Origin: Nocardioides cavernaquae | Lineage (GTDB): Bacteria; Actinomycetota; Actinomycetes; Propionibacteriales; Nocardioidaceae | Assembly: GCF_003600895.1 (NCBI RefSeq) | Contig: NZ_QYRP01000002.1 | Coordinates: forward strand, 248,001 to 312,000 | Length of the DNA stretch: 64,000 nucleotides | Reading direction: 5' to 3' | Shown: positions 45,064-57,366 of the stretch, piece after piece | Layout: every line of letters begins with the position of its first letter | Position numbering within the stretch: position 1 is the stretch's first letter | Translations under genes and position numbers: made by a program | Notes under the pieces: model-generated | Seen by the model: the letters and a program-made list of their open reading frames with translations, nothing else | What the model was told of the DNA's origin: nothing | The model's database searches: none

Positions 45064-46580
45064 TTGGAAGCTCCTTCGAGAGCAGGGGCCTGCGAGAGCA
45101 GCGGGGCGCCCCACTGCTTCTCCAGCAGCGCCTCGAGCGCAGCGCCGACGCGGTAGAGCCGGTCGTCGGCGCGGGCCGGGGCGAGGATCTGGAAGCCGAC
45201 CGGGAGGCCGTCCTCGTCGGCGAGGCCCGCGGGAAGCGAGATGCCCGGGACGCCGGCGAGGTTGGCGGGGATGGTGGCGAGGTCGCCCTTGTACATCGCG
45301 AGCGGGTCGTCGAGCTTCTCGCCGAGCTTCCACGCGGTGGTGGGCGCGGTCGGGCTGACCAGCACGTCGACCTGCGCGAACGCGGCGTCGAAGTCGCGCT
45401 GGATCAGTGTGCGAACCTTCTGTGCAGATGCGTAGTAGGCGTCGTAGTAGCCGCTCGAGAGCGCATAGGTGCCGAGGATGATGCGGCGCTTGACCTCGTC
45501 ACCGAAACCAGCATCACGCGAGGCACGCATGACGTCCTCGGCACTCGGATCGCCGGACGGCGTGACGCGCAGGCCGTAACGCATGGCGTCGAACTTGGCG
45601 AGGTTGGAGGACGCCTCGCACGGCATGACCAGGTAGTACGCCGCGAGCGCGTGCACGAAGCTCGGGCAGGAGACCTCGACGACCTCGGCACCAGCCGCCT
45701 TCAGCAGCTCGAGCGACTCGTCGAAGCGGGTGATCACACCGGGCTGCCAGCCCTCGCCACCGAGCTCCTTGATGACGCCGACCTTCAGGCCGGACAGATC
45801 ACCGGCCGCACCGAGACGCGCCGCGTCTGCGAGCGACGGCAGGGCCTCGGGCAGCGAGGTGGAGTCGAGCGGGTCGTGACCGCCGACCAGGTCCTGGAGC
45901 AGCGCGGAGTCGAGCACGGTGCGGGTGACCGGACCGACCTGGTCCAGCGAGTTGGCCATGGCGACCAGGCCGTAGCGCGAGATCGCGCCGTAGGTCGGCT
46001 TCACGCCGACCGTGCCGGTGACGGCACCGGGCTGGCGGATCGAGCCGCCGGTGTCGGTGCCGAGCGCGAGCGGCGCCTCGAAGGCAGCGACGGCCGCGGC
46101 CGAGCCACCGCCCGAGCCGCCGGGGATGCGGGTGATGTCCCACGGGTTCGCCGTCGGACCGTAGGCCGAGTGCTCGGTCGAGGAGCCCATCGCGAACTCG
46201 TCCATGTTGGTCTTGCCGAGGATCGGCAACCCGCCCTCGCGCAGCTTGCGCACGACGGTCGCGTCGTACGGCGGGATCCAGCCCTCGAGGATCTTCGAGC
46301 CGCAGGTCGTGGGCTGGCCGATCGTGGTCAGCACGTCCTTGACCGCGATCGGTACGCCGTCGAGCGGGCTGAGCAGTTCGCCGCGCAGACGGCGCGCGTC
46401 GGAGGCAGCGGCCTCGGCGATCGCGCCCTCGGCGTTGATGTGGAGGAAGGCGTGGATGGTGCCGTCGACCTCGGCGATGCGGTCCAGGCAGGCCTGGGTC
46501 AGCGCCACGCTCGAGATCTCACCGGCGGCGAGGAGCTCGACGAGCTCGGCGGCCGACTTCTTCAGCAGGTCACTCATCAC
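45060..46580 (-). CDS. gatA: Asp-tRNA(Asn)/Glu-tRNA(Gln) amidotransferase subunit A
   Basis: GatA is the glutaminase of GatCAB. The 506-residue amidase-signature protein has the Ser-cisSer-Lys triad: Lys in IAVKDVLTT, the Ser pair in [13 protein letters not shown] and [12 protein letters not shown]. The length is normal. The start is GTG at 46580 overlapping the gatC stop, or the ATG directly after it. The order gatC-gatA-gatB is standard. Confidence 0.97.
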   Translation of the reverse strand: MMSDLLKKSAAELVELLAAGEISSVALTQACLDRIAEVDGTIHAFLHINAEGAIAEAAASDARRLRGELLSPLDGVPIAVKDVLTTIGQPTTCGSKILEGWIPPYDATVVRKLREGGLPILGKTNMDEFAMGSSTEHSAYGPTANPWDITRIPGGSGGGSAAAVAAFEAPLALGTDTGGSIRQPGAVTGTVGVKPTYGAISRYGLVAMANSLDQVGPVTRTVLDSALLQDLVGGHDPLDSTSLPEALPSLADAARLGAAGDLSGLKVGVIKELGGEGWQPGVITRFDESLELLKAAGAEVVEVSCPSFVHALAAYYLVMPCEASSNLAKFDAMRYGLRVTPSGDPSAEDVMRASRDAGFGDEVKRRIILGTYALSSGYYDAYYASAQKVRTLIQRDFDAAFAQVDVLVSPTAPTTAWKLGEKLDDPLAMYKGDLATIPANLAGVPGISLPAGLADEDGLPVGFQILAPARADDRLYRVGAALEALLEKQWGAPLLSQAPALEGASK

Positions 46581-46876
46581 TGCTCGTCTCCCAGGATGCG
46601 CGGGACGCTGAAGCGTCCGCCGTCGTGAGCGGGCGCCCCGGAGAGCGCCTCCTCGGCGGTCAGTCCGGGGACGACGACGTCCTCACGGAACACGTTGACG
46701 AGCGGGATCGGGTGCGAGGTGGCGGGGACGTCATCACCGACGGCGGCGCTGATCGACGCAACGGACTCGAGGATCGCGGCCAGCTGCGGCGCGAGGTGGT
46801 CCAGTTCGGCATCGGACAGGTCGATCCGGGCGAGATCCGCCAGGTGCGCGACCTCGTCGCGGGAGATCTCAGGCAT
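46577..46876 (-). CDS. gatC: Asp-tRNA(Asn)/Glu-tRNA(Gln) amidotransferase subunit C
   Basis: GatC is the small clamp that holds GatA to GatB. The 99-residue protein starts [20 protein letters not shown] and has the family tail [16 protein letters not shown] and FSVPRIL. AGGA lies eight bases before the ATG at 46876; an ATG three codons upstream is the alternative. The gene starts the gatCAB operon and is divergent from a GDSL lipoprotein gene. Confidence 0.95.
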   Translation of the reverse strand: MPEISRDEVAHLADLARIDLSDAELDHLAPQLAAILESVASISAAVGDDVPATSHPIPLVNVFREDVVVPGLTAEEALSGAPAHDGGRFSVPRILGDEQ

Positions 46877-46963
46877 GGGGTTCATCCTAGGTGGCGCCCG
46901 TGGCTTTCCCTCCCGCGGTCCACTGTCCCGACTAGGCTCTGAGGCACCATCAAGGGAGGTTGG

Positions 46964-47833
46964 ATGACGTCGTTCCGCCGGTACGCCGCGCTCACAGCGC
47001 TGCTCGTCGTCGCCTCGGGCTGTGGGCCCGAAGCACCCGCGCCGGACGGGTCCGCGAAGACGGACCAGCCCACGACGTACCACCACTACGTGGCGATGGG
47101 CGACTCCTACTCGGCGGCCCCGGGCGTGCCACCGGCTCCGCCGGACCCCTGCATGCGTTCGCGGGCCAACTACCCCTCGCAGGTCGCGCTCCGGCTCGAC
47201 ACCCGGCTCGAGGACCGCACCTGCTCGGCGGCGACGATCGCTCACCTGTCGACGCCCCAGGGCGCAGGCGTGGGCCCTCAGCTCGACGGCCTGAAGCCTT
47301 CGACCGACCTGGTCACGCTCAGCATCGGCGCCAACCCCACCCTGACGTCCGGGTGGTTCTGGGGCTGCGGGTCGGTGGCCGCCAGCAACCCGCAGGGCAG
47401 CCCGTGCAAGGACGCGATGCAGACGGCGTCGGGTGACCTCAACATCACCGCGATCGAGACGGAGCAGAAGGAGCTCGCCGCGACCGTCGCCGAGATCCAC
47501 CGTCGATCGCCCGATGCACGGCTCGTCCTGGTCGGCTACCCGCAGATCTTCCCGACCTCCGGATCCTGCCCGGAGCGGCTGCCCGTTGCCGCCGCAGACC
47601 TTCCCTACGCCGACCAGGTGCTCCGTGCCCTCAACAAGATGATCGAGGAAGTCGCGAAGGCCGACGGTGCCGACTACCTCGACGTGTACTCCGCGACCGA
47701 GGGGCACAACATCTGTGCCGAGGACCCATGGATCCAGGGCAAGGACACCGAGGAAGGCGTCGCGCTCTTCTACCACCCACGTGCCGCCGAGCAGAAGGCC
47801 GTCGCCGACCTGCTGATCGACCTGCTGCGCTGA
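46964..47833 (+). CDS. SGNH/GDSL-type esterase lipoprotein
   Basis: The 289-residue protein has a lipoprotein signal with lipobox ASGC (Cys20). VAMGDSYSAAPG is block I with the nucleophilic Ser, LSIGANPTLTSG is the block III Asn region, and YHPRAAEQKAVADLL near the end carries the His (DxxH region AEDPW...FYHP). It is probably a cell-surface lipase or carbohydrate esterase. AAGGGAGG precedes the ATG. The six or so cysteines suggest disulfides. Confidence 0.9.
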   Translation: MTSFRRYAALTALLVVASGCGPEAPAPDGSAKTDQPTTYHHYVAMGDSYSAAPGVPPAPPDPCMRSRANYPSQVALRLDTRLEDRTCSAATIAHLSTPQGAGVGPQLDGLKPSTDLVTLSIGANPTLTSGWFWGCGSVAASNPQGSPCKDAMQTASGDLNITAIETEQKELAATVAEIHRRSPDARLVLVGYPQIFPTSGSCPERLPVAAADLPYADQVLRALNKMIEEVAKADGADYLDVYSATEGHNICAEDPWIQGKDTEEGVALFYHPRAAEQKAVADLLIDLLR

Positions 47834-47878
47834 GCGCTGCGTTGCCGATGCCTTCTGGGTCTCCTTGGCGCGGCACCC

Positions 47879-47904
47879 AACCGAATCCTCCCGGTCCGCA
47901 TCTG
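47879..47904 (+). promoter_or_regulatory. Candidate ECF-type promoter upstream of the sigma factor
   Basis: AACC (47879-47882) and CATCTG (47899-47904) are 16 bases apart, 29 bases before the sigma-factor ATG. AACC -35 boxes are typical of SigE-family ECF promoters, so autoregulation is possible. It is a short match and could be chance. Confidence 0.35.
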
Positions 47905-47932
47905 AAGGGGTGAGAATCAACCAGGAGGATCG

Positions 47933-48445
47933 ATGCCCGCACCCCCGTCGGATGAGGAATACACCGCGTTCGTGCACGCGGCGTGGCCGTCGCTTTACCG
48001 CACGGCGTACCTGCTCCTGGGTGATCACGGCCTCGCCGAGGACCTCGTGCAGACCGCACTCGCGAAGACCTACGGCTCCTGGCGCAACGTGCGCAACCTC
48101 GAGGCTGCAGGTGGCTACGCCCGGACCACGCTGATCAACACGGCCTCGTCGTGGTTCCGCCGGCCCTCCTGGCGACGCGAGCTGGCGCACGAGGAGATCA
48201 TCGGCGCCTCGCACGAGCCCGACCCGAGCGACCGGCCCGCCGTTCTCGATGCCCTCCGCACCCTGGCTCCGCGCCAGCGGGCGGTGATCGTCCTTCGCTA
48301 CTACGAGGACATGAGCGTCGCCCAGGCCGCGGCCGCCCTCGGCTGCTCGCCGGGCACCGTCAAGAGCCAGACCTCCGATGCGCTCGCCCGCCTCCGCACC
48401 GTGCTCGGCGACGCCGTTGTCCCGATGGGAGCCCTCCATGACTGA
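47933..48445 (+). CDS. SigE-family ECF RNA polymerase sigma factor
   Basis: The 170-residue protein has sigma region 2 (LYRTAYLLLGDHGLAEDLVQ) and region 4 (APRQRAVIVLRYYEDMSVAQ, then AAALGCSPGTVKSQTSDALA). There is no region 1 or 3, and no extra C-terminal domain, which fits the SigE-like actinobacterial ECF group. AGGAGG lies five bases before the ATG. The stop overlaps the next gene by eight bases, suggesting that the partner is its membrane regulator. Confidence 0.93.
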   Translation: MPAPPSDEEYTAFVHAAWPSLYRTAYLLLGDHGLAEDLVQTALAKTYGSWRNVRNLEAAGGYARTTLINTASSWFRRPSWRRELAHEEIIGASHEPDPSDRPAVLDALRTLAPRQRAVIVLRYYEDMSVAQAAAALGCSPGTVKSQTSDALARLRTVLGDAVVPMGALHD

Positions 48446-49646
48446 ACGCCTCTCCACGTTGCTCCACGAAGGCGCCGAGCAGATCGCCGTCCCTCCACCG
48501 TCCGCCGCCGAGATCCTGTCCCGCGGCCGGTCACTGCACGGGCGCCGGCGGATCACATCCATCGGCGCCGGCGTGGCGGCGGCCCTCGTCCTCGTCGGCG
48601 GCACTGCTCTCCTCGTGCCCGACCGCGCCCCCGAGGACAGGGACAGCCTCGGCATCCTGGCGCCTGCGGTGCCGATCGATCCCGATGGCTGGGCAGTCGC
48701 GCAGGGCTCGACGATCCACCTCGGCAGCGGCACGACCAGCACCGTGACCGGCAAGGTCAAGGCGATGTACTACACCTCCGCCGGCGTCATGGTCCGCACC
48801 GGCAGGACGGCGTACACCGAGGGCGACCGCACCTCCAACTACTTCGTCCTCGCCGGCGACGGGACGGTCCGCGACTTCGCACTCGATCTCGGGGACCTCA
48901 AGCCGGGCACCGACCCGACGCTGCCCTACCTCGCCTACTCGGTGAAGGGCGATGACTCGAAGCACTGGGAGCTCCTGCTCCGCGACGTGCGCACCGGAAA
49001 GGTCGCCACCCGGGTTCCGTACGAGGGAGCCTTCACGTGGGGTGGCTGGAACGCTCCCCCCGTCGCACTGTCGGGTGACTACGCGTACGTCGGCATCGAC
49101 GACGCCACCCTCGCGATCAACTGGCGCACGGGCGCGGTGAAGACCGCCAAGGGCCTCTTGCCGAGCCGCATGCCGACAGTCGCTGGTGGTCGGGAGCTCG
49201 TCGATCCACGGAACGACGAGCAGGGCGGGGTCCGGGAGCTCGAGTCCGATGACGCGGTCACCGAGAGCTACACGGTGCTCGATGCCGTGACCGGCGAACG
49301 GGTCGGCGGATTCGACATCACCGGCACGGTCCTCTCGACTCCGTGGCCACAGCTGGCCCCTGACGGGCAGCACGTGTTGCTGACCCCGATGGCGATGTGC
49401 AACGAGGACAACGAGTGCCACTACGAGGACCCGAGCACCACAGTCCTGGACGTCGAGACCGGGGCGTCGCGCAGATTCACCATCGGTGACGGCACCTTCG
49501 GCTGGAGCCCGGACGGGCGGTTGCTGCTCGTCACCGGCACCGAGGTCACGTCCTGTGACGCCGACACCGGGGAGTGCAGGACCACCCCGGTGAAGATCGA
49601 CGGCACCGGCCCGATCCGGGTCAGCGGCAACGACAACGAGTCCTGA
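48438..49646 (+). CDS. Membrane-anchored protein coupled to the ECF sigma factor
   Basis: The 402-residue protein has a short cytoplasmic part, one membrane helix (about residues 37-57, GAGVAAALVLVGGTALLV) and a large extracellular beta-rich domain with repeats resembling a WD40/TolB-type propeller (LVLSGDYAYVG, WPQLAPDGQHVLL, FGWSPDGRLLLVTG). The N-terminal 35 residues could bind the sigma factor, though I see no ZAS zinc motif. Overlap with the sigma gene supports a regulatory role, but this is inference. Confidence 0.72.
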   Translation: MTERLSTLLHEGAEQIAVPPPSAAEILSRGRSLHGRRRITSIGAGVAAALVLVGGTALLVPDRAPEDRDSLGILAPAVPIDPDGWAVAQGSTIHLGSGTTSTVTGKVKAMYYTSAGVMVRTGRTAYTEGDRTSNYFVLAGDGTVRDFALDLGDLKPGTDPTLPYLAYSVKGDDSKHWELLLRDVRTGKVATRVPYEGAFTWGGWNAPPVALSGDYAYVGIDDATLAINWRTGAVKTAKGLLPSRMPTVAGGRELVDPRNDEQGGVRELESDDAVTESYTVLDAVTGERVGGFDITGTVLSTPWPQLAPDGQHVLLTPMAMCNEDNECHYEDPSTTVLDVETGASRRFTIGDGTFGWSPDGRLLLVTGTEVTSCDADTGECRTTPVKIDGTGPIRVSGNDNES

Positions 49647-49657
49647 CGCAAATCAAG

Positions 49658-49696
49658 GTGAAGACTTTTCGTCAGCATGTGACGAAAAGTCTTCAC
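49658..49696. terminator. 17-bp perfect hairpin between convergent genes
   Basis: GTGAAGACTTTTCGTCA (49658-49674) pairs perfectly with TGACGAAAAGTCTTCAC (49680-49696) around a 5-base loop. Oligo-T inside each arm may help it act in both directions. It separates the sigma partner gene and ligA. Confidence 0.82.
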
Positions 49697-49727
49697 GTTG
49701 ATGCAGGTGCTGGCCGGACCGGAGACC

Positions 49728-52599
<2,872 letters not shown>

Positions 52600-52772
52600 G
52601 ACCGGTCGGCCCAGTCGCCGCTGCGCGACGGGCGCTCGGCCCGGATCGTCAGCACGTTGCTCCGCTGTGTGGTTGTGGGCGGCCCGGAGAGTCCGCCATC
52701 TCTGCACATGGCGAGTGTGACCAGCGATCTCAAAAGTTTTCCCGGAGGTACCTCCCCAGAGGTTGACGACAC

Positions 52773-52818
52773 ATGAAACGATGCCGTACCGTTTGATGAA
52801 ACGAAACCGTTCCGTATC
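52773..52818. promoter_or_regulatory. Tandem 23-bp operator/promoter for the TetR-MFS operon
   Basis: Two adjacent 23-bp units begin ATGAAACGA and share the pattern ATGAAACGAnnCCGTnCCGT. They contain the overlapping inverted elements ACGGTNCGG and CCGTACCGT-like halves typical of TetR operators. TTTGAT (52792-52797) and TATCAT (52815-52820) with a 17-base spacer form a promoter inside the array; TTGACG at 52763 is another -35. Binding by the TetR protein encoded 19 bases downstream would repress the operon. Confidence 0.7.
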
Positions 52819-52836
52819 ATCTGCCCGGGAGAATCC

Positions 52837-53451
52837 ATGAATGCCACCCCCAGCCACGAGCCCGGCTCCCGGCCGCGCGTCGAGGGCGACCGGGAGCGAG
52901 AGATCCTCGAGGCGACCCTCGAGCTGCTCGCCGAAGTGGGCTACGACCGGCTGACGATGGACGGAGTGGCCACGGCGGCCAAGGCCTCCAAGGCCACGCT
53001 CTACCGCCGGTGGACCAACAAGGTCTCACTGGTCATCGACGCGCTCCTGCTGCAGAAGGCCGCCCCCGAAGTGCCCGACACCGGGTCCTTCCGCGACGAC
53101 CTCCTCGCGGCGTACTGCGGTCCCGAGGGGATGATCCAGCCCCAGGCGATCGCGGTGTTCACCAGCGTCATGACCGCGATCCAGCGCGACCCCGAGTTCG
53201 GCGCCGAGTTCCGGGAGAAGGTGATCGGTCCGAAGATCGCGGTCTCGACCGCGATCTACTCCCGGGCCAAGGCACGCGGCGAGATCCGTGCCGACCTCGA
53301 CGTGGACCTCTTCGGTCCCGCACTTGCGGGCATCTGCCTGCACCGGGCCTACGTGCTCGGAGAGCTTCCGGACCGGGCCATGATCACCCGGATCCTCGAC
53401 CAGATCATCGTGCCCGCCGCGATGAACCCCGCCTCCCCTGAGAAGGATTGA
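52837..53451 (+). CDS. TetR-family regulator of the adjacent MFS exporter
   Basis: The 204-residue protein has the TetR helix-turn-helix TMDGVATAAKASKATLYRRW near residues 40-59 and a helical C-terminal domain of the TetR_C_11-like type. It is the first gene of a two-gene unit and lies three bases before the transporter, a usual drug-responsive arrangement. The promoter is overlaid by repeats that look like its operator. Inducer unknown. Confidence 0.93.
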   Translation: MNATPSHEPGSRPRVEGDREREILEATLELLAEVGYDRLTMDGVATAAKASKATLYRRWTNKVSLVIDALLLQKAAPEVPDTGSFRDDLLAAYCGPEGMIQPQAIAVFTSVMTAIQRDPEFGAEFREKVIGPKIAVSTAIYSRAKARGEIRADLDVDLFGPALAGICLHRAYVLGELPDRAMITRILDQIIVPAAMNPASPEKD

Positions 53452-53453
53452 CC

Positions 53454-55100
53454 ATGTCCGAACAGACCCTCTCCACGCCTGAGGAGGAGCGCTCGTCCAC
53501 CGGGCACACCAACCTCGGCTGGGCGCTCGTCCTCATCTGCGTCGCGCAGCTGATGGTCGTGCTCGACGCGACCATCGCCAACATCGCGCTGCCCTACATC
53601 GGCATCGACCTGAACATCTCCCAGGCCAACCTGACCTGGATCGTCACGGGCTACGCACTCGCCTTCGGTGGCCTGCTTCTGCTCGGCGGCCGGCTCGGTG
53701 ACCTCTTCGGCCGCCGTCGCATCTTCGCTCTCGGCCTGGTCGTCTTCGCGGTCGCGTCGCTGCTCGGCGGCATCGCGACCAACGAAGGCCTCCTGCTCGG
53801 CGCCCGTGCCCTCCAGGGTCTCGGCGCGGCGCTCGCCTCCCCCGCAGCGCTGGCCCTGATCACCACGACGTTCCCCGCCGGCCCGCAGCGCAACCGCGCG
53901 ATGGCGATGTACGCCACGATGTCCGGCGTCGGCGCCGCGATCGGCCTGATCCTCGGCGGCTGGCTCACCGGCCTCGACAGCATCTTCGGTGCTGACATCT
54001 CCGGCTGGCGGATGACCTTCCTGATCAACGTGCCGATCGGCATCGGCGCTGCGATCCTGGCCTACTTCGTCATCGAGGAGTCCGAGGCGAGCGACGGCAC
54101 CCTGGACGTCCCGGGTGCGATCACCGGCACGCTCGGCCTGCTCGGCATCGTGTTCGGCCTCTCCCGCGCCGGCGAGGCCGACTACGGCTGGGACCACTGG
54201 CAGACGATCGCGTCCCTGGTCGCCGGTGCTGGCCTGCTCGCGCTCTTCATCGTCATCGAGAGCCGTGCCGCACACCCGCTGCTGCCGATCCGGATCCTCA
54301 CCAACCGCACCCGCGCCGTGAGCTTCCTGGCGATGATGATCGCGCCCGCTGCGATGTTCGCGATGTTCTACTTCCTGTCGCTCTTCATCCAGCAGGTCAT
54401 GGGCTACTCCCCGCTCCAGGCCGGCTTCGCGTTCCTGCCGTTCTCGTTCGGCATCGTGATCGGCGCGGGCCTCGCGTCCAACTTCGCCGGCAAGGTCGAC
54501 CCGCGCTACCTGGCCGGCATCGGCACCCTGCTTGCGACGTTCTCGCTGTTCATGTTCTCGCGGATCAGCATCGACGACTCCCCGGCCGGCGTCCTCAAGG
54601 CGCTCGCCGCTGGCGACACCGCCGGCACGGGCGTCAACTACTGGGCGTCGATCTTCCCCTACATCGTCATCATGGCGATCGGCATGGGCCTGGTCTTCGT
54701 GCCGATGACCCTCACCGCGGTGCACCACGTCGCCGACGAGGACTCGGGCATCGGCTCGGGCGTGCTCAACACGATGCAGCAGGTCGGCGGCGCACTCGGC
54801 CTGGCCACGCTCAGCACGGTGGGCCTGCACTTCTTCAACAACCGCTCGGCCGAGGTCAGCGGGCAGCTCGCCCAGGGGCTCACCCAGGCCGGGATCGACC
54901 CGTCCGCGACGATCCCGGGGGCGAACATCTCGTTCCTGGAGGGCGCGATCTTCCAGGCCTCCTTCACGGAGTCGGCCACGGCCGGCTTCTTCGTGGGCGG
55001 CTTCATGATGCTCGCTGCGTCCCTGCTGATCTGGACGCTGCTGAACGTCAAGCACGAGGAGCTCGCCACCGACGGTCCGTCGGGCGTCCACGTCGGCTGA
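53454..55100 (+). CDS. MFS exporter of the DHA2 (14-helix) drug family
   Basis: The 548-residue protein has 14 membrane helices. VVLDATIANIALPYIGIDL is the DHA2 motif D1 region, GGRLGDLFGRRRIF is motif A, and the antiporter motif C-type segment GPQRNRAMAMYATMSGVGAA lies in helix 5. AAGGA precedes the ATG at 53454; a TTG two codons upstream is unlikely. It should extrude drugs or dyes with proton exchange under control of the adjacent TetR protein. Confidence 0.94.
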   Translation: MSEQTLSTPEEERSSTGHTNLGWALVLICVAQLMVVLDATIANIALPYIGIDLNISQANLTWIVTGYALAFGGLLLLGGRLGDLFGRRRIFALGLVVFAVASLLGGIATNEGLLLGARALQGLGAALASPAALALITTTFPAGPQRNRAMAMYATMSGVGAAIGLILGGWLTGLDSIFGADISGWRMTFLINVPIGIGAAILAYFVIEESEASDGTLDVPGAITGTLGLLGIVFGLSRAGEADYGWDHWQTIASLVAGAGLLALFIVIESRAAHPLLPIRILTNRTRAVSFLAMMIAPAAMFAMFYFLSLFIQQVMGYSPLQAGFAFLPFSFGIVIGAGLASNFAGKVDPRYLAGIGTLLATFSLFMFSRISIDDSPAGVLKALAAGDTAGTGVNYWASIFPYIVIMAIGMGLVFVPMTLTAVHHVADEDSGIGSGVLNTMQQVGGALGLATLSTVGLHFFNNRSAEVSGQLAQGLTQAGIDPSATIPGANISFLEGAIFQASFTESATAGFFVGGFMMLAASLLIWTLLNVKHEELATDGPSGVHVG

Positions 55101-55125
55101 TCGACGTACGACGAAGCGCACTGCG

Positions 55126-55158
55126 GCGCGGTCACTCCCCGTTCGGGAGTGGCCGCGC
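55126..55158. terminator. Terminator after the MFS gene
   Basis: GCGCGGTCACTCCC (55126-55139) pairs with GGGAGTGGCCGCGC (55145-55158) with one mismatch around a short loop. It lies between convergent genes and can serve both. Confidence 0.78.
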
Positions 55159-55176
55159 TTTGCGTTGGTCGCTCGG

Positions 55177-56310
55177 TCAGTCCTGGAACCAGGTCAGCTT
55201 CTCGCCTGCGGAAACGAGCTCCGGCGTGGTCTCGACACCGACTCCGTCCGCGGCACCAAGGCCGGACAGCATCGCCTGGACCCATCGGATGTGGTCCCTC
55301 CGCTCGGCCTCGAGGAACCACTCGTGCGTGATCGCATCGACTCCGGCCCCCTCGAGCCAGACGTGCACGGAATGCGCGTCCGTGGAGTAGAAGGTGCCGG
55401 ACAGGCCGTCGCGCCCCGCGTGGACCGTGCCGTCCCAGGGCCAGCAGGTCAGGGTCGGCTGGCACCGGGTGATGTCGTCGCCCGCCTCGCCGAACACGGT
55501 CACGTGCAGTGTGAGCCCGTGGCGCAGCCCGAGCGCGATGCCCCACCCATCCTCCACCGCACCACCGGGTTCGACGAAGGTGTCGGCGCGACCGCTGCGG
55601 ATCAGCCTCGGTTCGCCCGCTCCGTCGAGAAACTCCTGAACCGCCGCCGCGAGGGCGCGCGGCGTCGTACGCGGGGCAGGGTCGGGCTCGCGCAGGGCCG
55701 TCGGTTCCACTCGCGATCCCTCGACGCCGTCACGAGCCAGCTGCTCCCCCGCCTCGACTGCGGCCGTCGTGGTCTCGAGGGCAAACGCGGGATCGGTGAC
55801 GATCTCCTCGAGCTCGTTGAGGTCGAACGGGAGCTCGGTTGCCCGCGGATCGCCATCGATCCCGATGCCCTCGAAGTCGACTGACCGCAGCTCACCGTCC
55901 CGGACCACCCAGACGGAGAGGGTGCCGGGGTTGTCCTCGCCGCCGTCCTGCCAGGTCAGCGTCGCCGCGCCGAGCTCCACGCAGTCGCGTTCCGAGCAGA
56001 CCGCCACGCCCTCGCGTGCCGGTTGCACCTGCACGTCGAGAGTCCAGTCGGGATCAGGCTTCCAGCGCAGCAAGCCGCCGATGGACGGGTCCTTGGTGCC
56101 CACGTCGTCTATGGGTGCGCCTGGCTCCCGGTACTCGATGGAGTACGGCTGCGGCGTCAGGTGGCTGAGGGCCACGGCCACGACGGCCTCCGAGGTTGCC
56201 GGCGCCGGACCACCCGCGTGCAGGTCCGATGCCGTGGTGCCGCATCCCCCTGTCAGCCCGGCGACCAACGCAGCCGACCCCAGCACCACCCATCCCCGTT
56301 GCCAGATCAT
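55177..56310 (-). CDS. Putative lipoprotein of unknown function
   Basis: The roughly 377-residue protein starts MIWQRGWVVLGSAALVAGL followed by TGGC, a lipobox-like site (Cys23). The rest has acidic and Trp-rich segments (WKPDPDWTLDVQVQP, WEWF-like HEWFLEAERRDHIRWV) but no motif I know. A GTG six codons upstream (56328) is another possible start. It is adjacent to but not overlapping the MetE-like gene on the same strand (45 bases). Confidence 0.65.
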   Translation of the reverse strand: MIWQRGWVVLGSAALVAGLTGGCGTTASDLHAGGPAPATSEAVVAVALSHLTPQPYSIEYREPGAPIDDVGTKDPSIGGLLRWKPDPDWTLDVQVQPAREGVAVCSERDCVELGAATLTWQDGGEDNPGTLSVWVVRDGELRSVDFEGIGIDGDPRATELPFDLNELEEIVTDPAFALETTTAAVEAGEQLARDGVEGSRVEPTALREPDPAPRTTPRALAAAVQEFLDGAGEPRLIRSGRADTFVEPGGAVEDGWGIALGLRHGLTLHVTVFGEAGDDITRCQPTLTCWPWDGTVHAGRDGLSGTFYSTDAHSVHVWLEGAGVDAITHEWFLEAERRDHIRWVQAMLSGLGAADGVGVETTPELVSAGEKLTWFQD

Positions 56311-56355
56311 CTCCGCATCAAACAGCACGGCACCGGGACGGGGAAGGAGCGGACG

Positions 56356-57366
56356 TCAGCCGACGTGTGCGGAGGCCTGCTGCAGCAGCTCGAGTGACCG
56401 ACGCGCCCACGTCGGCGACGCACCGGCCAGCCCGCAGCCGGGGGTCATCACCAGGCGGTCGGTCGGCTCGAGACCGAGCATGTCCAACCAGCGCAAAGCC
56501 TTCTCGGCAACGGACTTCTCGGTCGGCACCGTCGAGGGATCCACCGACGGGACGAGGCCGAGCAGGACCCGCTCCCCCGCCTCGAGCGTCGCCGCCAGCC
56601 CGTCGTACGACGCTGCGCCGATCACATCGAGGTCGGCCGAGATGCCGCGGGCGCCAGCTCCCCGGAAGAGGTCGATCGGGACGTCGGCGGCGCAGCAGTG
56701 GGCGATCGGAACCGCGCCCGCATCCGAGATCGCGGAGAAGACCCAGCCAAGCACCTCGGAGGCCTCGGGTGGGTGCACGGTCCGGTGACGGCCGAACCCC
56801 GATGCGGTCGGGACCGCACCGGCCAGCACGGACGGGAGCGCCGGCTCGTCGACCTGGACGAGGAGCTCGGTGGCCCCCGGGAGACGCCTGCGCAGGTCGG
56901 CGATGTGGTCCTCGAGCCCGGCCGCGAGCGCCTGGCCGAGGTCGCGACGGGCGCCGTGATCGGAGAGCACCCGGTCGCCGCGCGGCTTCTCGACGGTCGC
57001 GGCCAGGGTCCACGGTCCGGCGACCTGCACCTTGACCGGTCCGTTGTAGCCCTGCGTCAGCTCCTCGAAGACGTCAAGGTCGCGCCCGAGCAGTGAGCGC
57101 GCGCGGCGGTGGTCGACACCGGACGACGGGGTGAGTCGCCAGCCCGCGGGCTGCAGGTCGGCGCCGAGCTCGGCCACCAGCGCCAAGGTGCGGCCAGTCA
57201 TGTTCGCAACGGCACCGCGGCCGGGAAGCTCGGGCAGGAATGGGAGGTCGGGGACGGAGTCGAGGACGACGCGCACCGCCTCGCTGAAGTCGCGGGCGTT
57301 GTCGATCTCGGAGCCGAGCGGCTCTCCCCCGGGCATCGATCCGATGCCCGTGGCGCCTGCGCTCAT
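56356..57366 (-). CDS. MetE-like (cobalamin-independent methionine synthase C-terminal) protein
   Basis: The 336-residue protein corresponds to the catalytic barrel of MetE without the N-terminal half. GIGSMPGG is the family start, [19 protein letters not shown] and [14 protein letters not shown] are the barrel strands, IAHCC gives the zinc His and Cys, and MTPGCGLAG gives the second Cys. I cannot find the third-ligand Glu between them. Core MetE proteins can transfer methyl from methylcobalamin-type donors, so the donor is open. It overlaps mnmA by ATGA. Confidence 0.82.
   Translation of the reverse strand: MSAGATGIGSMPGGEPLGSEIDNARDFSEAVRVVLDSVPDLPFLPELPGRGAVANMTGRTLALVAELGADLQPAGWRLTPSSGVDHRRARSLLGRDLDVFEELTQGYNGPVKVQVAGPWTLAATVEKPRGDRVLSDHGARRDLGQALAAGLEDHIADLRRRLPGATELLVQVDEPALPSVLAGAVPTASGFGRHRTVHPPEASEVLGWVFSAISDAGAVPIAHCCAADVPIDLFRGAGARGISADLDVIGAASYDGLAATLEAGERVLLGLVPSVDPSTVPTEKSVAEKALRWLDMLGLEPTDRLVMTPGCGLAGASPTWARRSLELLQQASAHVG

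Noticed and set aside
46577..48760. 727-codon reverse frame
   Set aside because: Only the last 99 codons match GatC; the rest is antisense to the sigma factor and GDSL genes with low-complexity Arg/Pro composition.
53349..55121. 590-codon reverse frame
   Set aside because: Antisense to the MFS transporter; composition is Glu/Asp/Arg repeats and no motif is present.
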